Program-made: the position numbers and the translations under genes | Assembly (NCBI RefSeq): GCF_024127895.1 | Contig: NZ_JAMYBK010000005.1 | Location: 1 to 64,000 of the forward strand | Length of the DNA: 64,000 bases | Direction of reading: 5' to 3' | Source of the DNA: Pseudomonas guariconensis | GTDB taxonomy: Bacteria; Pseudomonadota; Gammaproteobacteria; Pseudomonadales; Pseudomonadaceae | Notes under the pieces: generated by a model | The model's input: only the letters and a program-made list of their open reading frames with translations | What the model was told of the DNA's origin: nothing | Database searches by the model: none | Part shown: positions 8,856-19,547 of the stretch, piece by piece | How the letters are laid out: each line of letters starts with the position of its first letter | Position numbering within the stretch: the stretch's first letter is position 1

Positions 8856-11421
8856 CTCAAGCGCAAGGCCAGAATCGCTTGGCGAATACCTGGCCCATCT
8901 CCCCCTGAGCGACGAGCAGCGCGCGGAACTCGCCAGCTGCGCCTCGTTCAGCGAGTTGCACCAACGCCTGGCGGCCCATCCGGCCGCCAGCCCCGACGAG
9001 GCCGTGCAGGCCTCGATCGGCCCACGCCTGACCGTGGGCAGCGCCGCCGAGCTGGAGGACGCCGAGATGCTCGGCGTCGATGGCAACGGCCGGCTGTGCC
9101 TGAAGATCGCACCGCCGATCAAGCGTACCCGGGTGCTTCCCGAGCCCTGGCGCACCAATATCCTGGTGCGCCTGTGGCGTCGCCTGACCGGCCGCAGCAA
9201 CGCCCCGCAGCCGCCCAAGCGCGAACTGCCGCCTGCGCGCTGGCGCCGGGTCGGCTCGCTGCGCCGCTACATCCTGTTGCTGCTGATGATCGGCCAGACC
9301 CTGGTCGCCGGCTGGTACATGAAGGGTATCCTGCCGTACCAGGGCTGGTCGTTCGTCGACCTCGACGAGATCCTCGCCCAGTCGCTGTGGGACACCGTGG
9401 TGCAGGTCTGGCCCTATGCCTTGCAGACCTCCATCCTGATCCTCTTCGGCATCCTGTTCTGCTGGGTGTCGGCGGGCTTCTGGACCGCGCTGATGGGCTT
9501 TCTCGAGCTGCTCACCGGCCGCGACAAATACCGTATCTCCGGCAGCGGTGCCGGCAGCGAGCCGATCGCGGCGGATGCGCGTACGGCCATCGTCATGCCC
9601 ATCTGCAACGAAGACGTGCCACGGGTCTTCGCCGGCCTGCGCGCGACCTTCGAGTCGGTGGCCGCCACCGGTGACCTGGATCGCTTCGACTTCTTCGTGC
9701 TCAGCGACACCAACGACACCGACATCGCCGTCGCCGAGCAGCAGGCCTGGCTGGAGGTGTGCCGCGAGGCCAAGGGCTTCGGCCGCATCTTCTATCGCCG
9801 CCGCCGTCGCCGGGTCAAGCGCAAGAGCGGCAACCTGGACGACTTCTGCCGGCGCTGGGGCGGCGAGTACAAGTACATGGTCGTGCTCGACGCCGACAGC
9901 GTGATGAGCGGCGAGTGCCTGACCAGCCTGGTGCGCCTGATGGAGGCCAACCCGGATGCGGGCATCATCCAGACCGCGCCCAAGGCCTCGGGCATGGACA
10001 CCCTCTATGCGCGCATCCAGCAGTTCGCCACCCGCGTCTACGGCCCGCTGTTCACCGCTGGCCTGCATTTCTGGCAGTTGGGCGAGTCGCACTACTGGGG
10101 CCACAACGCGATCATCCGCATGAAGCCGTTCATCGAGCACTGTGCCCTGGCACCCCTGCCGGGCAAGGGTGCCTTCGCCGGGGCGATCCTGTCCCACGAC
10201 TTCGTCGAGGCCGCGCTAATGCGCCGTGCCGGCTGGGGCGTATGGATCGCCTACGACCTGCCGGGCAGCTACGAGGAGCTGCCGCCGAACCTGCTCGACG
10301 AACTCAAGCGCGACCGCCGCTGGTGCCATGGCAACCTGATGAACTTCCGCCTGTTCCTGGTCAAGGGCATGCACCCGGTGCACCGCGCGGTGTTCCTCAC
10401 CGGGGTGATGTCGTACCTGTCGGCACCGCTGTGGTTCTTCTTCCTGGTGCTGTCGACCGCACTGCTGGCGACCAATACGCTGATGGAGCCGCAATACTTC
10501 ATCGAGCCGTTCCAGCTCTACCCGCTGTGGCCGCAGTGGCACCCGGAGAAGGCTATCGCCCTGTTCTCCACCACCATCGTGTTGCTGTTCCTGCCCAAGC
10601 TGCTCAGCGTCATCCTGATCTGGGCCAAGGGCGCCACCGAGTTCGGCGGGCGCATCAAGGTCACCTTGTCGATGCTGGCCGAGATGCTGTTCTCCATGTT
10701 GCTGGCGCCGGTACGGATGATCTTCCACACCCGTTTCGTCCTGGCGGCGTTCCTCGGTTGGGCGGCGACCTGGAACTCGCCGCAGCGTGACGACGACTCC
10801 ACCCCTTGGAGCGAGGCGGTACGCCGCCACGGCCCGCAGACGTTGCTGGGCATCGCCTGGGCGGCGCTGGTGGCCTGGCTCAACCCGAGCTTCCTGTGGT
10901 GGCTGGCGCCGATCGTCGGCTCCCTGGTGCTGTCGATCCCGGTCTCGGTGATTTCCAGCCGCGTGCGCTTGGGCCTTAGCGCCAAGGACGAGAAGCTGTT
11001 CCTCATCCCCGAGGAGTACGCCACGCCGCAGGAGCTGCTGGCCACCGACCAGTACACCCACGAGAACCGCTGGCACGCCCTGCACGACGGTTTCGTCCGG
11101 GCCGTGGTCGACCCACGGCAGAACGCCCTGGCCTGCGCCATGGGCACCGCCCGCCACGGCCAGGCCGCACCGATCGAGGCGCTGCGTGCCGAGCGCATCG
11201 CCAAGGCGCTGGAGGCCGGCCCCGACGGGCTGGACGGCAACACCCGCCTGGCATTGCTGAGCGACCCGGTGGCCCTCTCGCGCCTGCACGAGCGGGTCTG
11301 GGCCGAGCACAACGCGGCGTGGATCGATGTCTGGCGCAGCTCCATCGCCAACGATCCGCACTCGCCGTTGCTGCCATTGCATCCTGAGAACGAGGTAAGG
11401 CCTTCGCTGGTGGGGGCCTGA
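8848..11421 (+). CDS. opgH: Glucans biosynthesis glucosyltransferase H (OpgH/MdoH)
   Basis: Inner-membrane family 2 glycosyltransferase that polymerises UDP-glucose into the beta-glucan backbone and delivers it to the periplasm with OpgG. The 857-residue length is normal. Two membrane helices (about residues 138-160 and 190-215) precede the cytoplasmic catalytic domain, which has VVLDADSVM (DxD), SHDFVEAAL and the DRRWCHGN form of the R/QxxRW motif; several helices follow from about residue 510. The ATG overlaps opgG, so the two are translationally coupled. Confidence 0.96.
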   Translation: MSNSSARPESLGEYLAHLPLSDEQRAELASCASFSELHQRLAAHPAASPDEAVQASIGPRLTVGSAAELEDAEMLGVDGNGRLCLKIAPPIKRTRVLPEPWRTNILVRLWRRLTGRSNAPQPPKRELPPARWRRVGSLRRYILLLLMIGQTLVAGWYMKGILPYQGWSFVDLDEILAQSLWDTVVQVWPYALQTSILILFGILFCWVSAGFWTALMGFLELLTGRDKYRISGSGAGSEPIAADARTAIVMPICNEDVPRVFAGLRATFESVAATGDLDRFDFFVLSDTNDTDIAVAEQQAWLEVCREAKGFGRIFYRRRRRRVKRKSGNLDDFCRRWGGEYKYMVVLDADSVMSGECLTSLVRLMEANPDAGIIQTAPKASGMDTLYARIQQFATRVYGPLFTAGLHFWQLGESHYWGHNAIIRMKPFIEHCALAPLPGKGAFAGAILSHDFVEAALMRRAGWGVWIAYDLPGSYEELPPNLLDELKRDRRWCHGNLMNFRLFLVKGMHPVHRAVFLTGVMSYLSAPLWFFFLVLSTALLATNTLMEPQYFIEPFQLYPLWPQWHPEKAIALFSTTIVLLFLPKLLSVILIWAKGATEFGGRIKVTLSMLAEMLFSMLLAPVRMIFHTRFVLAAFLGWAATWNSPQRDDDSTPWSEAVRRHGPQTLLGIAWAALVAWLNPSFLWWLAPIVGSLVLSIPVSVISSRVRLGLSAKDEKLFLIPEEYATPQELLATDQYTHENRWHALHDGFVRAVVDPRQNALACAMGTARHGQAAPIEALRAERIAKALEAGPDGLDGNTRLALLSDPVALSRLHERVWAEHNAAWIDVWRSSIANDPHSPLLPLHPENEVRPSLVGA

Positions 11422-11766
11422 TAGCCGCCGGGGCCGCTTTGCGGCCCAATCGCCGGCAAGCCGGCTCCCACAGTCCTCGTTGCTCTTTCGGCCGCTGTTC
11501 TGCGCGACAGCGCCGTCCAACGGGCTGGGTGATCCTCCACAGGTTCACCACTGCCCTTGGGCCTGGTGGAGTACCGGTGGAGGCCGGCTTGCCGGCGATT
11601 AGGGCTCCCCAATATGCGTGCCTGTATGGATTTTGGCCAACAAAGTCCCCCTCGGCTCTAGGTCCCAGGGCCACCATGCGTTAGCATCCGTCTCCGATAT
11701 TCCGCTGCGGCCGGTACGGCCGTACCAACAATAAAATTCGCAATTTCTTTGCTAGGGGACCTGGTG
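11422..11766. other. 345-bp intergenic region between opgH and the ABC importer
   Basis: This gap holds a REP pair (about 11430-11602), then a short palindrome GGCCGGTACGGCC near 11709-11721 and an A/T-rich stretch (AATAAAATTCGCAATTTC) just before the ribosome binding site AGGGGAC of the solute-binding protein gene. The A/T-rich part is the likeliest promoter region for the importer. I see no credible gene. Confidence 0.6.
11430..11602. repeat. Inverted pair of REP elements downstream of opgH
   Basis: GGGCCGCTTTGCGGCCC, then CGCCGGCAAGCCGGCTCCCA at about 11450-11469, faces GGCCGGCTTGCCGGCGAT at about 11582-11599, with a spacer of roughly 110 bp. It starts within 10 bp of the opgH stop. Confidence 0.8.
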
Positions 11767-12567
11767 ATGATGAAGAAATACCTGTCGCGACTGCTGGTGG
11801 GTGTCACCGCGCTGGTCGCGGTCTCGGCCGCCCAAGCGGGCGCCATCGACGATGCGGTCAAGCGTGGCAGCCTGCGGGTCGGCATGGACCCGACCTACAT
11901 GCCGTTCCAGATGACCAACAAGCGCGGCGAGATCATCGGTTTCGAGGTCGATATCCTCAAGGCCATGGCCAAGTCCATGGGCGTCAAGCTGGAGACCGTT
12001 TCCACCGCCTATGACGGCATCATCCCGGCCCTGCTGACCAACAAGTTCGACATGATCGGCAGCGGCATGACCCTGACCCAGGAGCGCAACCTGCGCCTGA
12101 ACTTCAGCGAGCCCTTCATCGTCGTCGGCCAGACCCTGCTGATCCGTAAGGAACTGGCGGGCGAGATCAAGTCGTACAAGGACCTGAACAACGAGAAGTA
12201 CCGCATCACCTCCAAGCTCGGCACCACCGGCGAGATGGTGGCCAAGAAGCTGATCAGCAAGGCCAAGTACCACGGCTACGACAACGAGCAGGAAGCGGTG
12301 ATGGACGTGGTCAACGGCAAGGCCGATGCCTTCGTCTACGACGCGCCGTACAACGTGGTCGCGGTGGAGAAGGCCGGTGCCGGCAAGCTGCTGTTCCTGG
12401 ACGAGCCCTTCACCTACGAGCCGCTGGCGTTCGGCCTGAAGAAGGGCGACTACGACAGCCTCAACTTCATCAACAACTTCCTGCACCAGATCAAGCATGA
12501 CGGGACCTACGATCGTATCCACGACAAGTGGTTCAAGAACAAGGACTGGCTGAAGGAAATGGAATAA
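11767..12567 (+). CDS. Polar amino acid ABC transporter, periplasmic substrate-binding protein
   Basis: A 266-residue solute-binding protein of family 3, with a signal peptide (KKYLSRLLVGVTALVAVSAAQA) and the family start GSLRVGMDPTYMPFQ. The IIGFEVDILKAMAK, DMIGSGMTLTQERN and FSEPFIVVGQTLL segments are typical of glutamine/glutamate/aspartate-type binding proteins. It captures an amino acid in the periplasm for the permease and ATPase encoded downstream. The exact ligand cannot be told from sequence. I chose the ATG at 11767, 6 nt after AGGGGAC; GTG 11764 and TTG 11749 are in frame. A palindromic repeat begins 2 bp after its stop. Confidence 0.93.
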   Translation: MMKKYLSRLLVGVTALVAVSAAQAGAIDDAVKRGSLRVGMDPTYMPFQMTNKRGEIIGFEVDILKAMAKSMGVKLETVSTAYDGIIPALLTNKFDMIGSGMTLTQERNLRLNFSEPFIVVGQTLLIRKELAGEIKSYKDLNNEKYRITSKLGTTGEMVAKKLISKAKYHGYDNEQEAVMDVVNGKADAFVYDAPYNVVAVEKAGAGKLLFLDEPFTYEPLAFGLKKGDYDSLNFINNFLHQIKHDGTYDRIHDKWFKNKDWLKEME

Positions 12568-12568
12568 G

Positions 12569-12661
12569 CAGCTTCAAGCCGCAAGCTGCAGGCGGCAAGA
12601 AGAAGCGGATCGGTGCACGGCCCGCTTTTTCTTGCCGCTTGTAGCTTGCGGCTTGCCGCTT
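12569..12661. repeat. AGCTTCAAGC-family palindrome, copy A
   Basis: Left arm AGCTTCAAGCCGCAAGCTGC and right arm TTGCCGCTTGTAGCTTGCGG flank a core GAAGAAGCGGATCGG...CCCGCTTTTTCTT. It lies between two genes of one ABC importer, starting 2 bp after the binding-protein stop. It could uncouple binding-protein and permease expression by stabilising the upstream mRNA or partly ending transcription. Confidence 0.8.
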
Positions 12662-12677
12662 AATGGGAAGTATCCAC

Positions 12678-13640
12678 GTGATCAAACACAAGAAAGCCCA
12701 GTGGCCCTGGCATGCACTGACCGCCCTGGTCCTGGTGGGCTTGGCGTTCAGCCTGTACCTGGCCACTTCGATGATCTCCTACGAGTGGCGGTGGAACCGC
12801 GTACCGCAGTACTTCGTCTACAAGGCCGAGGAAGCGCAGCGTGCCGCTGGCTACGGTACCGTGCAGGACATCGTCGTTTCCGGTGACAGCGCACGTGTCA
12901 CGCTGAAGGACGAAAACGGCGACGAGCAGGTGCTCGATGTGGCCAAGGACAGCTTGCAACTGAGCCGCGGCGACGATGTCTCCGAGGGTGACCAGGTTGG
13001 CGTGACCCGCCACTGGGCCGCCGGCCCGCTGGCCTGGGGGCTGTGGACCACGCTGTGGATCTCGGTGGTCTCCGGCGCCCTGGGCCTGGTGATCGGCCTG
13101 TTCGCAGGCCTGTGCCGGCTGTCGAACAACCCGACCCTGCGTGACCTGTCCACGGTGTATGTCGAACTGGTGCGCGGCACGCCGCTGCTGGTGCAGATCT
13201 TCATCTTCTACTTCTTCATCGGCACCGTGCTCAACCTGTCCCGCGAGTTCGCCGGGGTGGCGGCGCTGGCGCTGTTCACCGGCGCCTACGTGGCCGAGAT
13301 CGTCCGCGCCGGCGTGCAGTCGATCGCCAAGGGCCAGAACGAGGCGGCCCGCTCGCTGGGCCTGAACGCCGGCCAGTCGATGCGCCACGTGATCCTGCCC
13401 CAGGCCTTCAAGCGCGTGCTGCCGCCGTTGGCCGGGCAGTTCATCAGCCTGGTCAAGGACACCTCGCTGGTGTCGGTGATCGCCATCACCGAGCTGACCA
13501 AGAGCGGTCGCGAGGCCATCACCACGTCGTTCTCGACCTTCGAGATCTGGTTCTGCGTGGCAGGTCTGTACCTGCTGATCAACCTGCCGCTGTCGCACCT
13601 CGCCAGCCGGCTCGAGCGGAGGCTTGCGCAAAGTGATTGA
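12678..13640 (+). CDS. Polar amino acid ABC transporter permease
   Basis: A 320-residue inner-membrane permease of the His/Glu/Gln/Arg/opine family. After a first membrane segment (about residues 11-33) comes an unusual soluble insert of about 80 residues (about 35-110), then the BPD_transp_1 domain with [12 protein letters not shown] and the ATPase-coupling EAA loop ([20 protein letters not shown]). Plain members of the family are nearer 220 residues. I prefer the GTG at 12678, which has GGGAAG 7 nt upstream, over the ATG at 12663, which sits in the repeat arm without a binding site. The gene ends overlapping the ATPase gene by 8 bp. Confidence 0.92.
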   Translation: MIKHKKAQWPWHALTALVLVGLAFSLYLATSMISYEWRWNRVPQYFVYKAEEAQRAAGYGTVQDIVVSGDSARVTLKDENGDEQVLDVAKDSLQLSRGDDVSEGDQVGVTRHWAAGPLAWGLWTTLWISVVSGALGLVIGLFAGLCRLSNNPTLRDLSTVYVELVRGTPLLVQIFIFYFFIGTVLNLSREFAGVAALALFTGAYVAEIVRAGVQSIAKGQNEAARSLGLNAGQSMRHVILPQAFKRVLPPLAGQFISLVKDTSLVSVIAITELTKSGREAITTSFSTFEIWFCVAGLYLLINLPLSHLASRLERRLAQSD

Positions 13641-14367
13641 AGTCCGTGACCTGGTAAAAGTCTTCGACACCCGTGGCCAGGTGGTGCGCGCGGTGGACAA
13701 CGTCACCACCTGCGTGGCCAAGGGCGAGGTGGTGGTGGTGCTCGGCCCTTCGGGTTCGGGCAAGTCGACCTTCCTGCGCTGCCTCAATGGCCTGGAGCAC
13801 TTCGACGAGGGCCATGTGTCCATCGACGGCCTGCCGCTGGACGACCCGAAGACCGACATCAACGCCTATCGCCGCGAAGTCGGCATGGTGTTCCAGCATT
13901 TCAACCTGTTCCCGCACATGACCGTGCTGGAGAACCTGTGCCTGGCGCAGAAGGTGGTGCGCAAGCGCAGCAAGGCCGAGCGCGAGGCCAAGGCCAAGGC
14001 TCTGCTGGAAAAGGTGGGTATCGGCCAGAAGGCCAACGAGTATCCATCGCGCCTCTCTGGCGGCCAGCAGCAGCGGGTGGCTATCGCCCGTGCCCTGGCG
14101 ATGGACCCGAAGGTCATGCTGTTCGACGAGCCCACCTCGGCGCTCGACCCGGAAATGGTCGGCGAGGTGCTGGATGTCATGAAGACCCTGGCCCAGGAAG
14201 GCATGACCATGGTCTGCGTGACCCACGAGATGGGTTTTGCCCGTGAGGTGGCCGACCGCGTGCTGTTCTTCGACCATGGCAAGCTGCTGGAGGACTCCCC
14301 ACCCCAGCAATTCTTCGCCGCCCCGAAGGACCTACGCGCCCAGGCCTTCCTGCGCCAGGTCCTCTGA
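13633..14367 (+). CDS. Polar amino acid ABC transporter ATP-binding protein
   Basis: A 244-residue ATPase that energises amino acid uptake with the preceding permease and binding protein. It has Walker [11 protein letters not shown]-loop [13 protein letters not shown], signature [15 protein letters not shown], Walker [15 protein letters not shown] and H-loop VTHEMGFA, all in GlnQ/HisP style. I chose the GTG at 13633, which overlaps the permease end (GTGATTGA) and has GGAGG 10 nt upstream; the TTG at 13624 is too close to that site. The gene is convergent with the chemoreceptor gene, separated by a repeat. Confidence 0.95.
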   Translation: MIEVRDLVKVFDTRGQVVRAVDNVTTCVAKGEVVVVLGPSGSGKSTFLRCLNGLEHFDEGHVSIDGLPLDDPKTDINAYRREVGMVFQHFNLFPHMTVLENLCLAQKVVRKRSKAEREAKAKALLEKVGIGQKANEYPSRLSGGQQQRVAIARALAMDPKVMLFDEPTSALDPEMVGEVLDVMKTLAQEGMTMVCVTHEMGFAREVADRVLFFDHGKLLEDSPPQQFFAAPKDLRAQAFLRQVL

Positions 14368-14375
14368 CTACCCCG

Positions 14376-14460
14376 GGCTGCAAGCTACAAGCTGCAAGAA
14401 CAAGCCGAACGAGGATGGAACTGCCATCACCGCTCTGCTCTTTCTTGCAGCTTGTAGCTA
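14376..14460. repeat. AGCTTCAAGC-family palindrome, copy B
   Basis: GGGCTGCAAGCTACAAGCTG faces CTTGCAGCTTGTAGC around a central AAGAAC...CTCTTTCTTGC. It fills the whole gap between the convergent ABC ATPase and chemoreceptor genes, so it is well placed to end transcription from both sides. Confidence 0.75.
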
Positions 14461-16377
14461 TCAGAGCCGGAAACGCCCCACCAGCCCCTGCAGGTGAGTG
14501 CCCAGTCGGGCCAATTCGACGCTGGAGCTGGCGGTCTCTTCGCTGGCGGCCGAGGTCTGGTCGGAGATATCCCGTACGTTCATCACGCTGCGGTTGATCT
14601 CCTCGGCCACGGCGCTTTGCTGCTCCGCTGCCGTGGCGATCTGCTGGTTCATCGCCTGGATCGACGACACGGTGCGGGTGATGGTCTCCAGCGAGCCACC
14701 CGCGCGGCGGGTCAGGTCGACGCTGCTGTCGGTCAGTGCCCGGCTGTTGTCCATGACGCTGGCGACATGCTGGGTGCCGTTCTGCAGGCCGGCGATCAAC
14801 TCCTCGATTTCCTCGGTCGACTGCTGGGTGCGCTGGGCCAGGCTGCGCACTTCGTCGGCGACCACGGCGAAGCCGCGGCCAGCCTCGCCGGCCCGGGCCG
14901 CCTCGATGGCGGCGTTGAGGGCCAGCAGGTTGGTCTGCTGGGCCACCGCCTTGATCACGTCGAGCACGCTGCCGATCTTGTCGCTCTCGGCCTTGAGCTG
15001 GTTCATGGCCTCGCTGGAGTTGACCACCTCGCCGGCCAGGCGCTCGATCTGGGCGATGGCCTCGGCGACCACCCGGTCGCCTTCCCGCGCCTGCTGGTCG
15101 GCCATCACCGCCGCTTCCGAGGCCTGCTCGGCGTTGCGCGCCACCTCGTGGACGGTGGCGGCCATCTGGTTCATGGCGGTGGCCACCTGGTCGGTCTCGA
15201 CCTTCTGGTTGTTGACCCCGGCGCTGGTCTGCTCGGTGACTGCGGAAAGCTCCTCGGCAGCGCTGGCGATCTGCGTGACGCCGTCGCTGATGCCACCGAT
15301 CAGCTCGCGCAGGCCTTGGGTCATGCGCTGCATGCTGGCCTGCAGCTGGCCCAGCTCGTCGCGGCGCGCCACCAGCAGGTCCTGGCTCAGGTCGCCGTTG
15401 GCCACGCGCTCGGCGGCTGCCAGGGTCTGGCGCAGCGGTACGATGATCTGCCGGGTGATGGCCCAGGCCGCCAACACCCCCAGCAGTACCGCCAGGGCCG
15501 TGGCGCCGGCCAGGGTGCGCTTGGCCTGGCGGGTGCCCTGATCGCGCACTTCGGTTTGCGAAACGGTCATGGCCTGGCTGGTGTCCAGCAACACCGTGCC
15601 CTCCTCGGCCATGCGCTGCAGGGCCTGCTCGCTGGCGGCCTGGGCATTGCCGACCTGGACCACCGCATCGCGGTAGGCGGCCAGGGCGCTGGCGGCTTCC
15701 TGCAGGCTGCTGGCATGCTCGCCAGCCACCTTGTCGGGCAGCGCCTTGAGCACAGGCATGGCCTGGTCGATGGCCTCGAGCGCGGTCTGCTGGAATTGTG
15801 CCCGGCCACTGTAGGTGTAGCCGCGTACCTGGAAGCGCGCCTGTTGGAGCTGCGCGGCGACCTTCACGGCTTCATGGTATTGGCTGATATCGCCGGTCTG
15901 CAGCAGGCGCTGCTGGACCTTGTCGATCAGCTCGGCCGCCCGGTCGGCGCTGTCGCCCAGCACGTCGCGGCTGGCATTGCGGCGCTGGTCGGCCTGCCTG
16001 AACTCGGAGAAGGCCTGGCGATACTGGCGCACGGCCTCCCGCTGCTGCTGCAGGCGCTGCTGATCGGCGGGGTGCTCGATCTGCCCCAGCATGGCTTGCA
16101 CCTGCTGCTCGAGGCGATCGAGGATCTTCTCCAGCTCTGTCGCGGACGCCGGGTCGCGGTTGCGATCGTACTGCTGCCGGGCAATGCGCAGCTCCTGGGT
16201 GCTCTCGTGGATCAGCGAGATGTTGCCCAGCTTGTCGCCACGGTCGATGACGCTGTCCAGGCCAAGCCAACCCGTCAGGGTAATGGCCAGGGTCAGCATC
16301 AGCACCAGCCCGAAGCCGAGGCCCAATTTGCGATTGACACTCATATTTCCCAGGAACTGGGCAAACCCACCATGCAT
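14461..16377 (-). CDS. mcpQ: Methyl-accepting chemotaxis protein, McpQ-like
   Basis: A 638-residue inner-membrane chemoreceptor. It has a first membrane helix (about residues 17-37), a large all-helical periplasmic domain of about 245 residues (helical bimodular type by size), a second helix near 285-305, HAMP, and a cytoplasmic signalling domain with the hairpin tip [20 protein letters not shown]. It ends in GRFRL without a CheR-binding pentapeptide. I start at the ATG at 16377, 6 nt after GGGGAG. By position (next to this ABC importer and tat genes) it corresponds to the citrate receptor McpQ of P. putida; ligand assignment is inference. Confidence 0.82.
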   Translation of the reverse strand: MHGGFAQFLGNMSVNRKLGLGFGLVLMLTLAITLTGWLGLDSVIDRGDKLGNISLIHESTQELRIARQQYDRNRDPASATELEKILDRLEQQVQAMLGQIEHPADQQRLQQQREAVRQYRQAFSEFRQADQRRNASRDVLGDSADRAAELIDKVQQRLLQTGDISQYHEAVKVAAQLQQARFQVRGYTYSGRAQFQQTALEAIDQAMPVLKALPDKVAGEHASSLQEAASALAAYRDAVVQVGNAQAASEQALQRMAEEGTVLLDTSQAMTVSQTEVRDQGTRQAKRTLAGATALAVLLGVLAAWAITRQIIVPLRQTLAAAERVANGDLSQDLLVARRDELGQLQASMQRMTQGLRELIGGISDGVTQIASAAEELSAVTEQTSAGVNNQKVETDQVATAMNQMAATVHEVARNAEQASEAAVMADQQAREGDRVVAEAIAQIERLAGEVVNSSEAMNQLKAESDKIGSVLDVIKAVAQQTNLLALNAAIEAARAGEAGRGFAVVADEVRSLAQRTQQSTEEIEELIAGLQNGTQHVASVMDNSRALTDSSVDLTRRAGGSLETITRTVSSIQAMNQQIATAAEQQSAVAEEINRSVMNVRDISDQTSAASEETASSSVELARLGTHLQGLVGRFRL

Positions 16378-16476
16378 GTTCGACTCCCCGGCAACTCGGC
16401 AGCAACTGTTGTTGTATTGCATAGACCATCGGCCTGTAGCGAGGAAACTTAATGGGCGATTGGTCTGATGAGAGTG

Positions 16477-17184
16477 TCAGAAAATTCGCGAAAGCAGGGC
16501 GGTCACGGCGGTTTCCACACGCAGGATGCGATCACCGAGTTGCACCGGCGACAGGCCGGCCTTGCCCAGCAGATCGACTTCATAGGGGATCCAGCCGCCC
16601 TCGGGGCCGATGGCCAAGGTCACTGGCCCTTCCACGGCACGTGGGCAGGCCGGGTAGGGGCCAGGGTGGCCGACCAGGCCAAGGGTGCCGGCGGCGATGG
16701 ATGGCAGGCGGTCCTCGACGAACGGCTTGAAGCGCTTCTCGACGATGACCTCGGGCAGCACCGTGTCGCGGGCCTGTTCCAGGCCGAGGATGAGGTTTTC
16801 GCGGATCGCCGCGGGGGCGAGGAAGGGCGTCTGCCAGAAGCTCTTTTCCACCTTGTAGCTGTTGACCAGGATCAGCCGTGGCACGCCCAGGGTGGCGACG
16901 GTCTGGAACAGGCGGCGCAGCATTTTCGGGCGCGGCACGGCCAGGACCAGGGTCAGGGGCAGCTTGGCGGGCGGTGGCTGGTCGCAGACGACCTGCAGCT
17001 CGGCCTCGTGGCCCTCCAGGCGCAGCACCGTGGCCTTGCCCATCGGCCCGTCGATGCGCCCGACACGCAGGGTATCGCCCACCGCGACCCGGTGGATTTC
17101 CTGCATGTGAGTGAAGCGGCGGTCGGCCAGGATCACACGGTCGGCCGCGACGAAGTCGGCTTCCTCGAGTAGCAGCAGGTTCAC
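16477..17184 (-). CDS. RsmE-family 16S rRNA (uracil-1498-N3)-methyltransferase paralogue
   Basis: A 235-residue SPOUT-class methyltransferase. The C-terminal knot is clear from [18 protein letters not shown] and [15 protein letters not shown], the SAM-binding signatures of RsmE, and the N-terminal part resembles the PUA-like domain ([19 protein letters not shown]). The family methylates U1498 of 16S rRNA. A second RsmE-type gene lies at 48.1-48.9 kb, so the two may differ in role. It starts with GTG overlapping the tatC stop (GTGA) and is the last gene of the tatABC transcription unit. Confidence 0.85.
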   Translation of the reverse strand: MNLLLLEEADFVAADRVILADRRFTHMQEIHRVAVGDTLRVGRIDGPMGKATVLRLEGHEAELQVVCDQPPPAKLPLTLVLAVPRPKMLRRLFQTVATLGVPRLILVNSYKVEKSFWQTPFLAPAAIRENLILGLEQARDTVLPEVIVEKRFKPFVEDRLPSIAAGTLGLVGHPGPYPACPRAVEGPVTLAIGPEGGWIPYEVDLLGKAGLSPVQLGDRILRVETAVTALLSRIF

Positions 17185-17972
17185 GGCTGGGTCGCTGGTG
17201 GTTGGTCGTTGGGGTCGTCCGATGCCGTTTCAGGCGCCCGGCTGCGCTTGCGGATCAGGCTGCCGAACAGTATCCCGATCTCGAACAGCATCCACATGGG
17301 CACGGCCAGCAGGGTCTGGGAGAAGATGTCCGGTGGGGTCAGGACCATGCCGACGACGAAACAGCCGATGATCACGTAGGGGCGGATTTTCTTCAGGTAC
17401 TGCACCTCGACCACGCCGATCCATACCAGCAGCACCACCGCCACCGGGATCTCGAAGGCGACGCCGAAGGCGAAGAACAGCGTCATGACGAAGTCCAGGT
17501 AGCTGGAGATGTCCGTCATCATCGCCACGCCTTCAGGCGTGGCACTGGCGAAGAAACCGAAGATCAGTGGGAATACCAGGAAATAGGCGAAGGCCATGCC
17601 GGCGTAGAACAGGAGGATGCTCGACACCAGCAGCGGAATGGCGATGCGTTTCTCGTGGCGATACAGCCCCGGCGCGATGAAGCCCCAGATCTGCTGGAGG
17701 ATGAACGGGATGGCCAGGAACAGCGAGACGATCATGGTCAGCTTGAACGGCGTCAGGAACGGCGAGGCCACGTCGGTGGCGATCATCGTCGCATTGGCCG
17801 GCAGGTGCGCGCGCAGCGGCGCCGAGACCAGGGTGTAGATCTGCTGGGCGAAGGCGAACAGCCCAGCGAAGATCAGGAACACGGCGGCAACGCAGCGCAG
17901 CAGGCGGGTGCGCAGTTCGGTCAGGTGCGAGACCAGCGGCATCGGCTGGTCGGTTTCCGGTCTATCGCTCAT
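17181..17972 (-). CDS. tatC: Sec-independent protein translocase TatC
   Basis: Multispanning core of the twin-arginine translocase, which binds signal peptides of folded proteins with TatB. The 263-residue product has the conserved cytoplasmic N-terminal [11 protein letters not shown] segment, about six membrane helices, and [14 protein letters not shown] in the fourth region. It overlaps tatB upstream (ATGA) and the rsmE-like gene downstream (GTGA), so all are translationally coupled. Confidence 0.97.
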   Translation of the reverse strand: MSDRPETDQPMPLVSHLTELRTRLLRCVAAVFLIFAGLFAFAQQIYTLVSAPLRAHLPANATMIATDVASPFLTPFKLTMIVSLFLAIPFILQQIWGFIAPGLYRHEKRIAIPLLVSSILLFYAGMAFAYFLVFPLIFGFFASATPEGVAMMTDISSYLDFVMTLFFAFGVAFEIPVAVVLLVWIGVVEVQYLKKIRPYVIIGCFVVGMVLTPPDIFSQTLLAVPMWMLFEIGILFGSLIRKRSRAPETASDDPNDQPPATQP

Positions 17973-18337
17973 GGGGCTCGTGGCGGTTGGGGCGGCTCAG
18001 GGGGCGCGGTCGGGGCCGCGGGCGTGCGGGTGTCGGGGGCGGCCTGGGTGTCGCCGCTTGCCGGAGGGCTGGCCGGTTGCGCGGGCGGCGTTTGCGGGTC
18101 GAGGATGCGCCGGGCTTCCTGTTCCATCGACAGGATGTGCTCGTTGTGCAACTGGCGGCGGATCTCGTCGGCACCGATCTCACGCTCGACTTCCATCTTG
18201 ATGCTGTTGAAGCTGCGCTTGAGCCGGCCGATCCACAGGCCTGCAGTGCGTGCGGCGCCAGGCAGGCGCTCGGGGCCGAGCACCAGCAGGGCGACTAGGC
18301 CGACGAGCAGCAACTCGCCGAAGCTGATGCCGAACAT
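17969..18337 (-). CDS. tatB: Sec-independent protein translocase TatB
   Basis: Single-span component that forms the twin-arginine signal-peptide receptor with TatC. The 122-residue protein begins [20 protein letters not shown], with Glu8 in the helix, then the GPERLP hinge, an amphipathic helix and a Pro/Ala-rich disordered tail from about residue 80. It starts 3 bp after the tatA stop and overlaps tatC. Confidence 0.97.
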   Translation of the reverse strand: MFGISFGELLLVGLVALLVLGPERLPGAARTAGLWIGRLKRSFNSIKMEVEREIGADEIRRQLHNEHILSMEQEARRILDPQTPPAQPASPPASGDTQAAPDTRTPAAPTAPPEPPQPPRAP

Positions 18338-18340
18338 GAG

Positions 18341-18619
18341 TCAGTCTTTCCGCTGCGGTTCTTGGGCCGGCTGGGCCTGGCCTTCGATGGTGTGCGGCGG
18401 GTTCAGCGGCGCGCTGTTTTGCTGCTGCGCCTGTTGGGTGGGCTGCACGGGGGGCGGAGCCTGCTCGGCCGGCTTGTGCTCTTCTTCGTTCATGGCCTTG
18501 CGAAAGCCCTTGATCGACTCACCCAGGTCGCTGCCGAGGTTCTTCAGTTTCTTGGTGCCGAACACCAGGACCACGACGATCAGCAGGACAACCCAGTGTT
18601 TCCAGTCAAAGATACCCAT
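18341..18619 (-). CDS. tatA: Sec-independent protein translocase TatA
   Basis: Pore-forming subunit of the twin-arginine translocase. The 92-residue protein has the usual short membrane helix ([15 protein letters not shown]), FGTKKL hinge, amphipathic helix ([17 protein letters not shown]) and a Gln/Pro-rich tail. It is first of the tatABC genes. A repeat-containing gap of 125 bp separates it from hisE upstream. Confidence 0.97.
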   Translation of the reverse strand: MGIFDWKHWVVLLIVVVLVFGTKKLKNLGSDLGESIKGFRKAMNEEEHKPAEQAPPPVQPTQQAQQQNSAPLNPPHTIEGQAQPAQEPQRKD

Positions 18620-18649
18620 TTCGTACTCCTGAAAAATGTCGGTGGACCT

Positions 18650-18722
18650 TCGGGGCTGCTCCCACGAGGCCCTCTGTACGACGCAGCCCCCTGTAGGAGT
18701 GGCCTTGCGTCGTGAAGGGGGC
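18650..18722. repeat. REP-like palindromic sequence between hisE and tatA
   Basis: GGGGCTGCTCCCACGAGG and ACGCAGCCCCCTGTAGGAGT are followed by GGCCTTGCGTCGTGAAGGGG. The GTAGGAGTGGCCTTG block is a second recognisable type of P. putida intergenic repeat, here degenerate. It may separate hisE from tat transcription. Confidence 0.5.
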
Positions 18723-18744
18723 GTTCAACACCCCCAGGATACCG

Positions 18745-19080
18745 TCAGGCAGAAGGCTGGCGCGCGGCCTTTTCATCATGCCCGGAAAGCCCGAAGCGAC
18801 GTTCCAGTTCGTCGAGCACTGCCTGTGGATGCTGCCCCAGCGCACTGAGCATGACCAGGCTATGGAACCACAGGTCGGCGGTTTCATAGATGACATCGCT
18901 GCAATCCTTGCTGACGGCGGCGTCCTTGGCGGCGATGATGGTCTCGACGGACTCTTCGCCGAGCTTCTCCAGGATCTTGTTCAGCCCCTTGTGGTACAGG
19001 CTGGCCACATAGGAGCTGTCGGGCGCCGCTTGCTTGCGCTCTTCCAATACCTCGGCGAGGCGGTTGAGGGTGTCGCTCAT
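18745..19080 (-). CDS. hisE: Phosphoribosyl-ATP diphosphatase
   Basis: Second step of histidine synthesis, splitting pyrophosphate from phosphoribosyl-ATP. The 111-residue protein begins [16 protein letters not shown] and has the MazG-like helical signature [19 protein letters not shown] plus [14 protein letters not shown]. The ATG follows the hisI stop by 1 bp. An in-frame extension to 19179 overlaps hisI and was not used. hisE and hisI are separate here, not fused as in enterobacteria. Confidence 0.96.
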   Translation of the reverse strand: MSDTLNRLAEVLEERKQAAPDSSYVASLYHKGLNKILEKLGEESVETIIAAKDAAVSKDCSDVIYETADLWFHSLVMLSALGQHPQAVLDELERRFGLSGHDEKAARQPSA

Positions 19081-19081
19081 G

Positions 19082-19474
19082 TCAGTGTCCTGCGCTGTAG
19101 ATGGCATCCGGGTCCTTGAGGACCGGGTCGACGATTTTCCACTGGCCGTCTTCGAAGACGCGGTAGAAGCAGCTCTCACGACCGGTATGGCAGGCGATAT
19201 GGCCCAGTTGCTCGACCATCAGGATGATCACGTCGGCATCGCAGTCCAGGCGCATTTCGTGCAGTTTCTGCACATGGCCCGATTCCTCGCCCTTGCGCCA
19301 CAGTTTGCCACGCGAACGCGACCAGTAGATGGCGCGTTGCTCGGCGGCGGTGAGGGCCAGGGACTCGCGGTTCATCCAGGCCATCATCAGCACGCGCCCG
19401 GTCTTGTGATCCTGGGCGATCGCCGGTACCAGGCCATCGCTGTTCCACTTGATCTCGTCCAGCCAGTCTTTCAT
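19082..19474 (-). CDS. hisI: Phosphoribosyl-AMP cyclohydrolase
   Basis: Third step of histidine synthesis, opening the adenine ring of phosphoribosyl-AMP. The 130-residue protein has the metal-binding [21 protein letters not shown] region (Cys, Asp and His ligands) and the [10 protein letters not shown] and [14 protein letters not shown] signatures. I chose [10 protein letters not shown], whose ATG follows TTGGAG; a second in-frame ATG 12 bases upstream is less likely. Confidence 0.96.
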   Translation of the reverse strand: MKDWLDEIKWNSDGLVPAIAQDHKTGRVLMMAWMNRESLALTAAEQRAIYWSRSRGKLWRKGEESGHVQKLHEMRLDCDADVIILMVEQLGHIACHTGRESCFYRVFEDGQWKIVDPVLKDPDAIYSAGH

Positions 19475-19547
19475 CGTCGACTCCAAAACCAGGCCCGCTC
19501 CCGTACCGGGCCCTTTGCGCTAGTGTGCCAGCCGGCAGCGCGGCTGG

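Noticed and set aside
12663..12677. ATG at 12663 as the permease start
   Set aside because: It lies in the palindrome arm without a binding site, while GTG 12678 has GGGAAG at good spacing. It remains possible.
14494..16452. A 652-codon plus-strand frame opposite the chemoreceptor
   Set aside because: Coding features are on the minus strand (HAMP and MCP tip); the plus-strand translation is Gly/Leu/His-rich shadow sequence.
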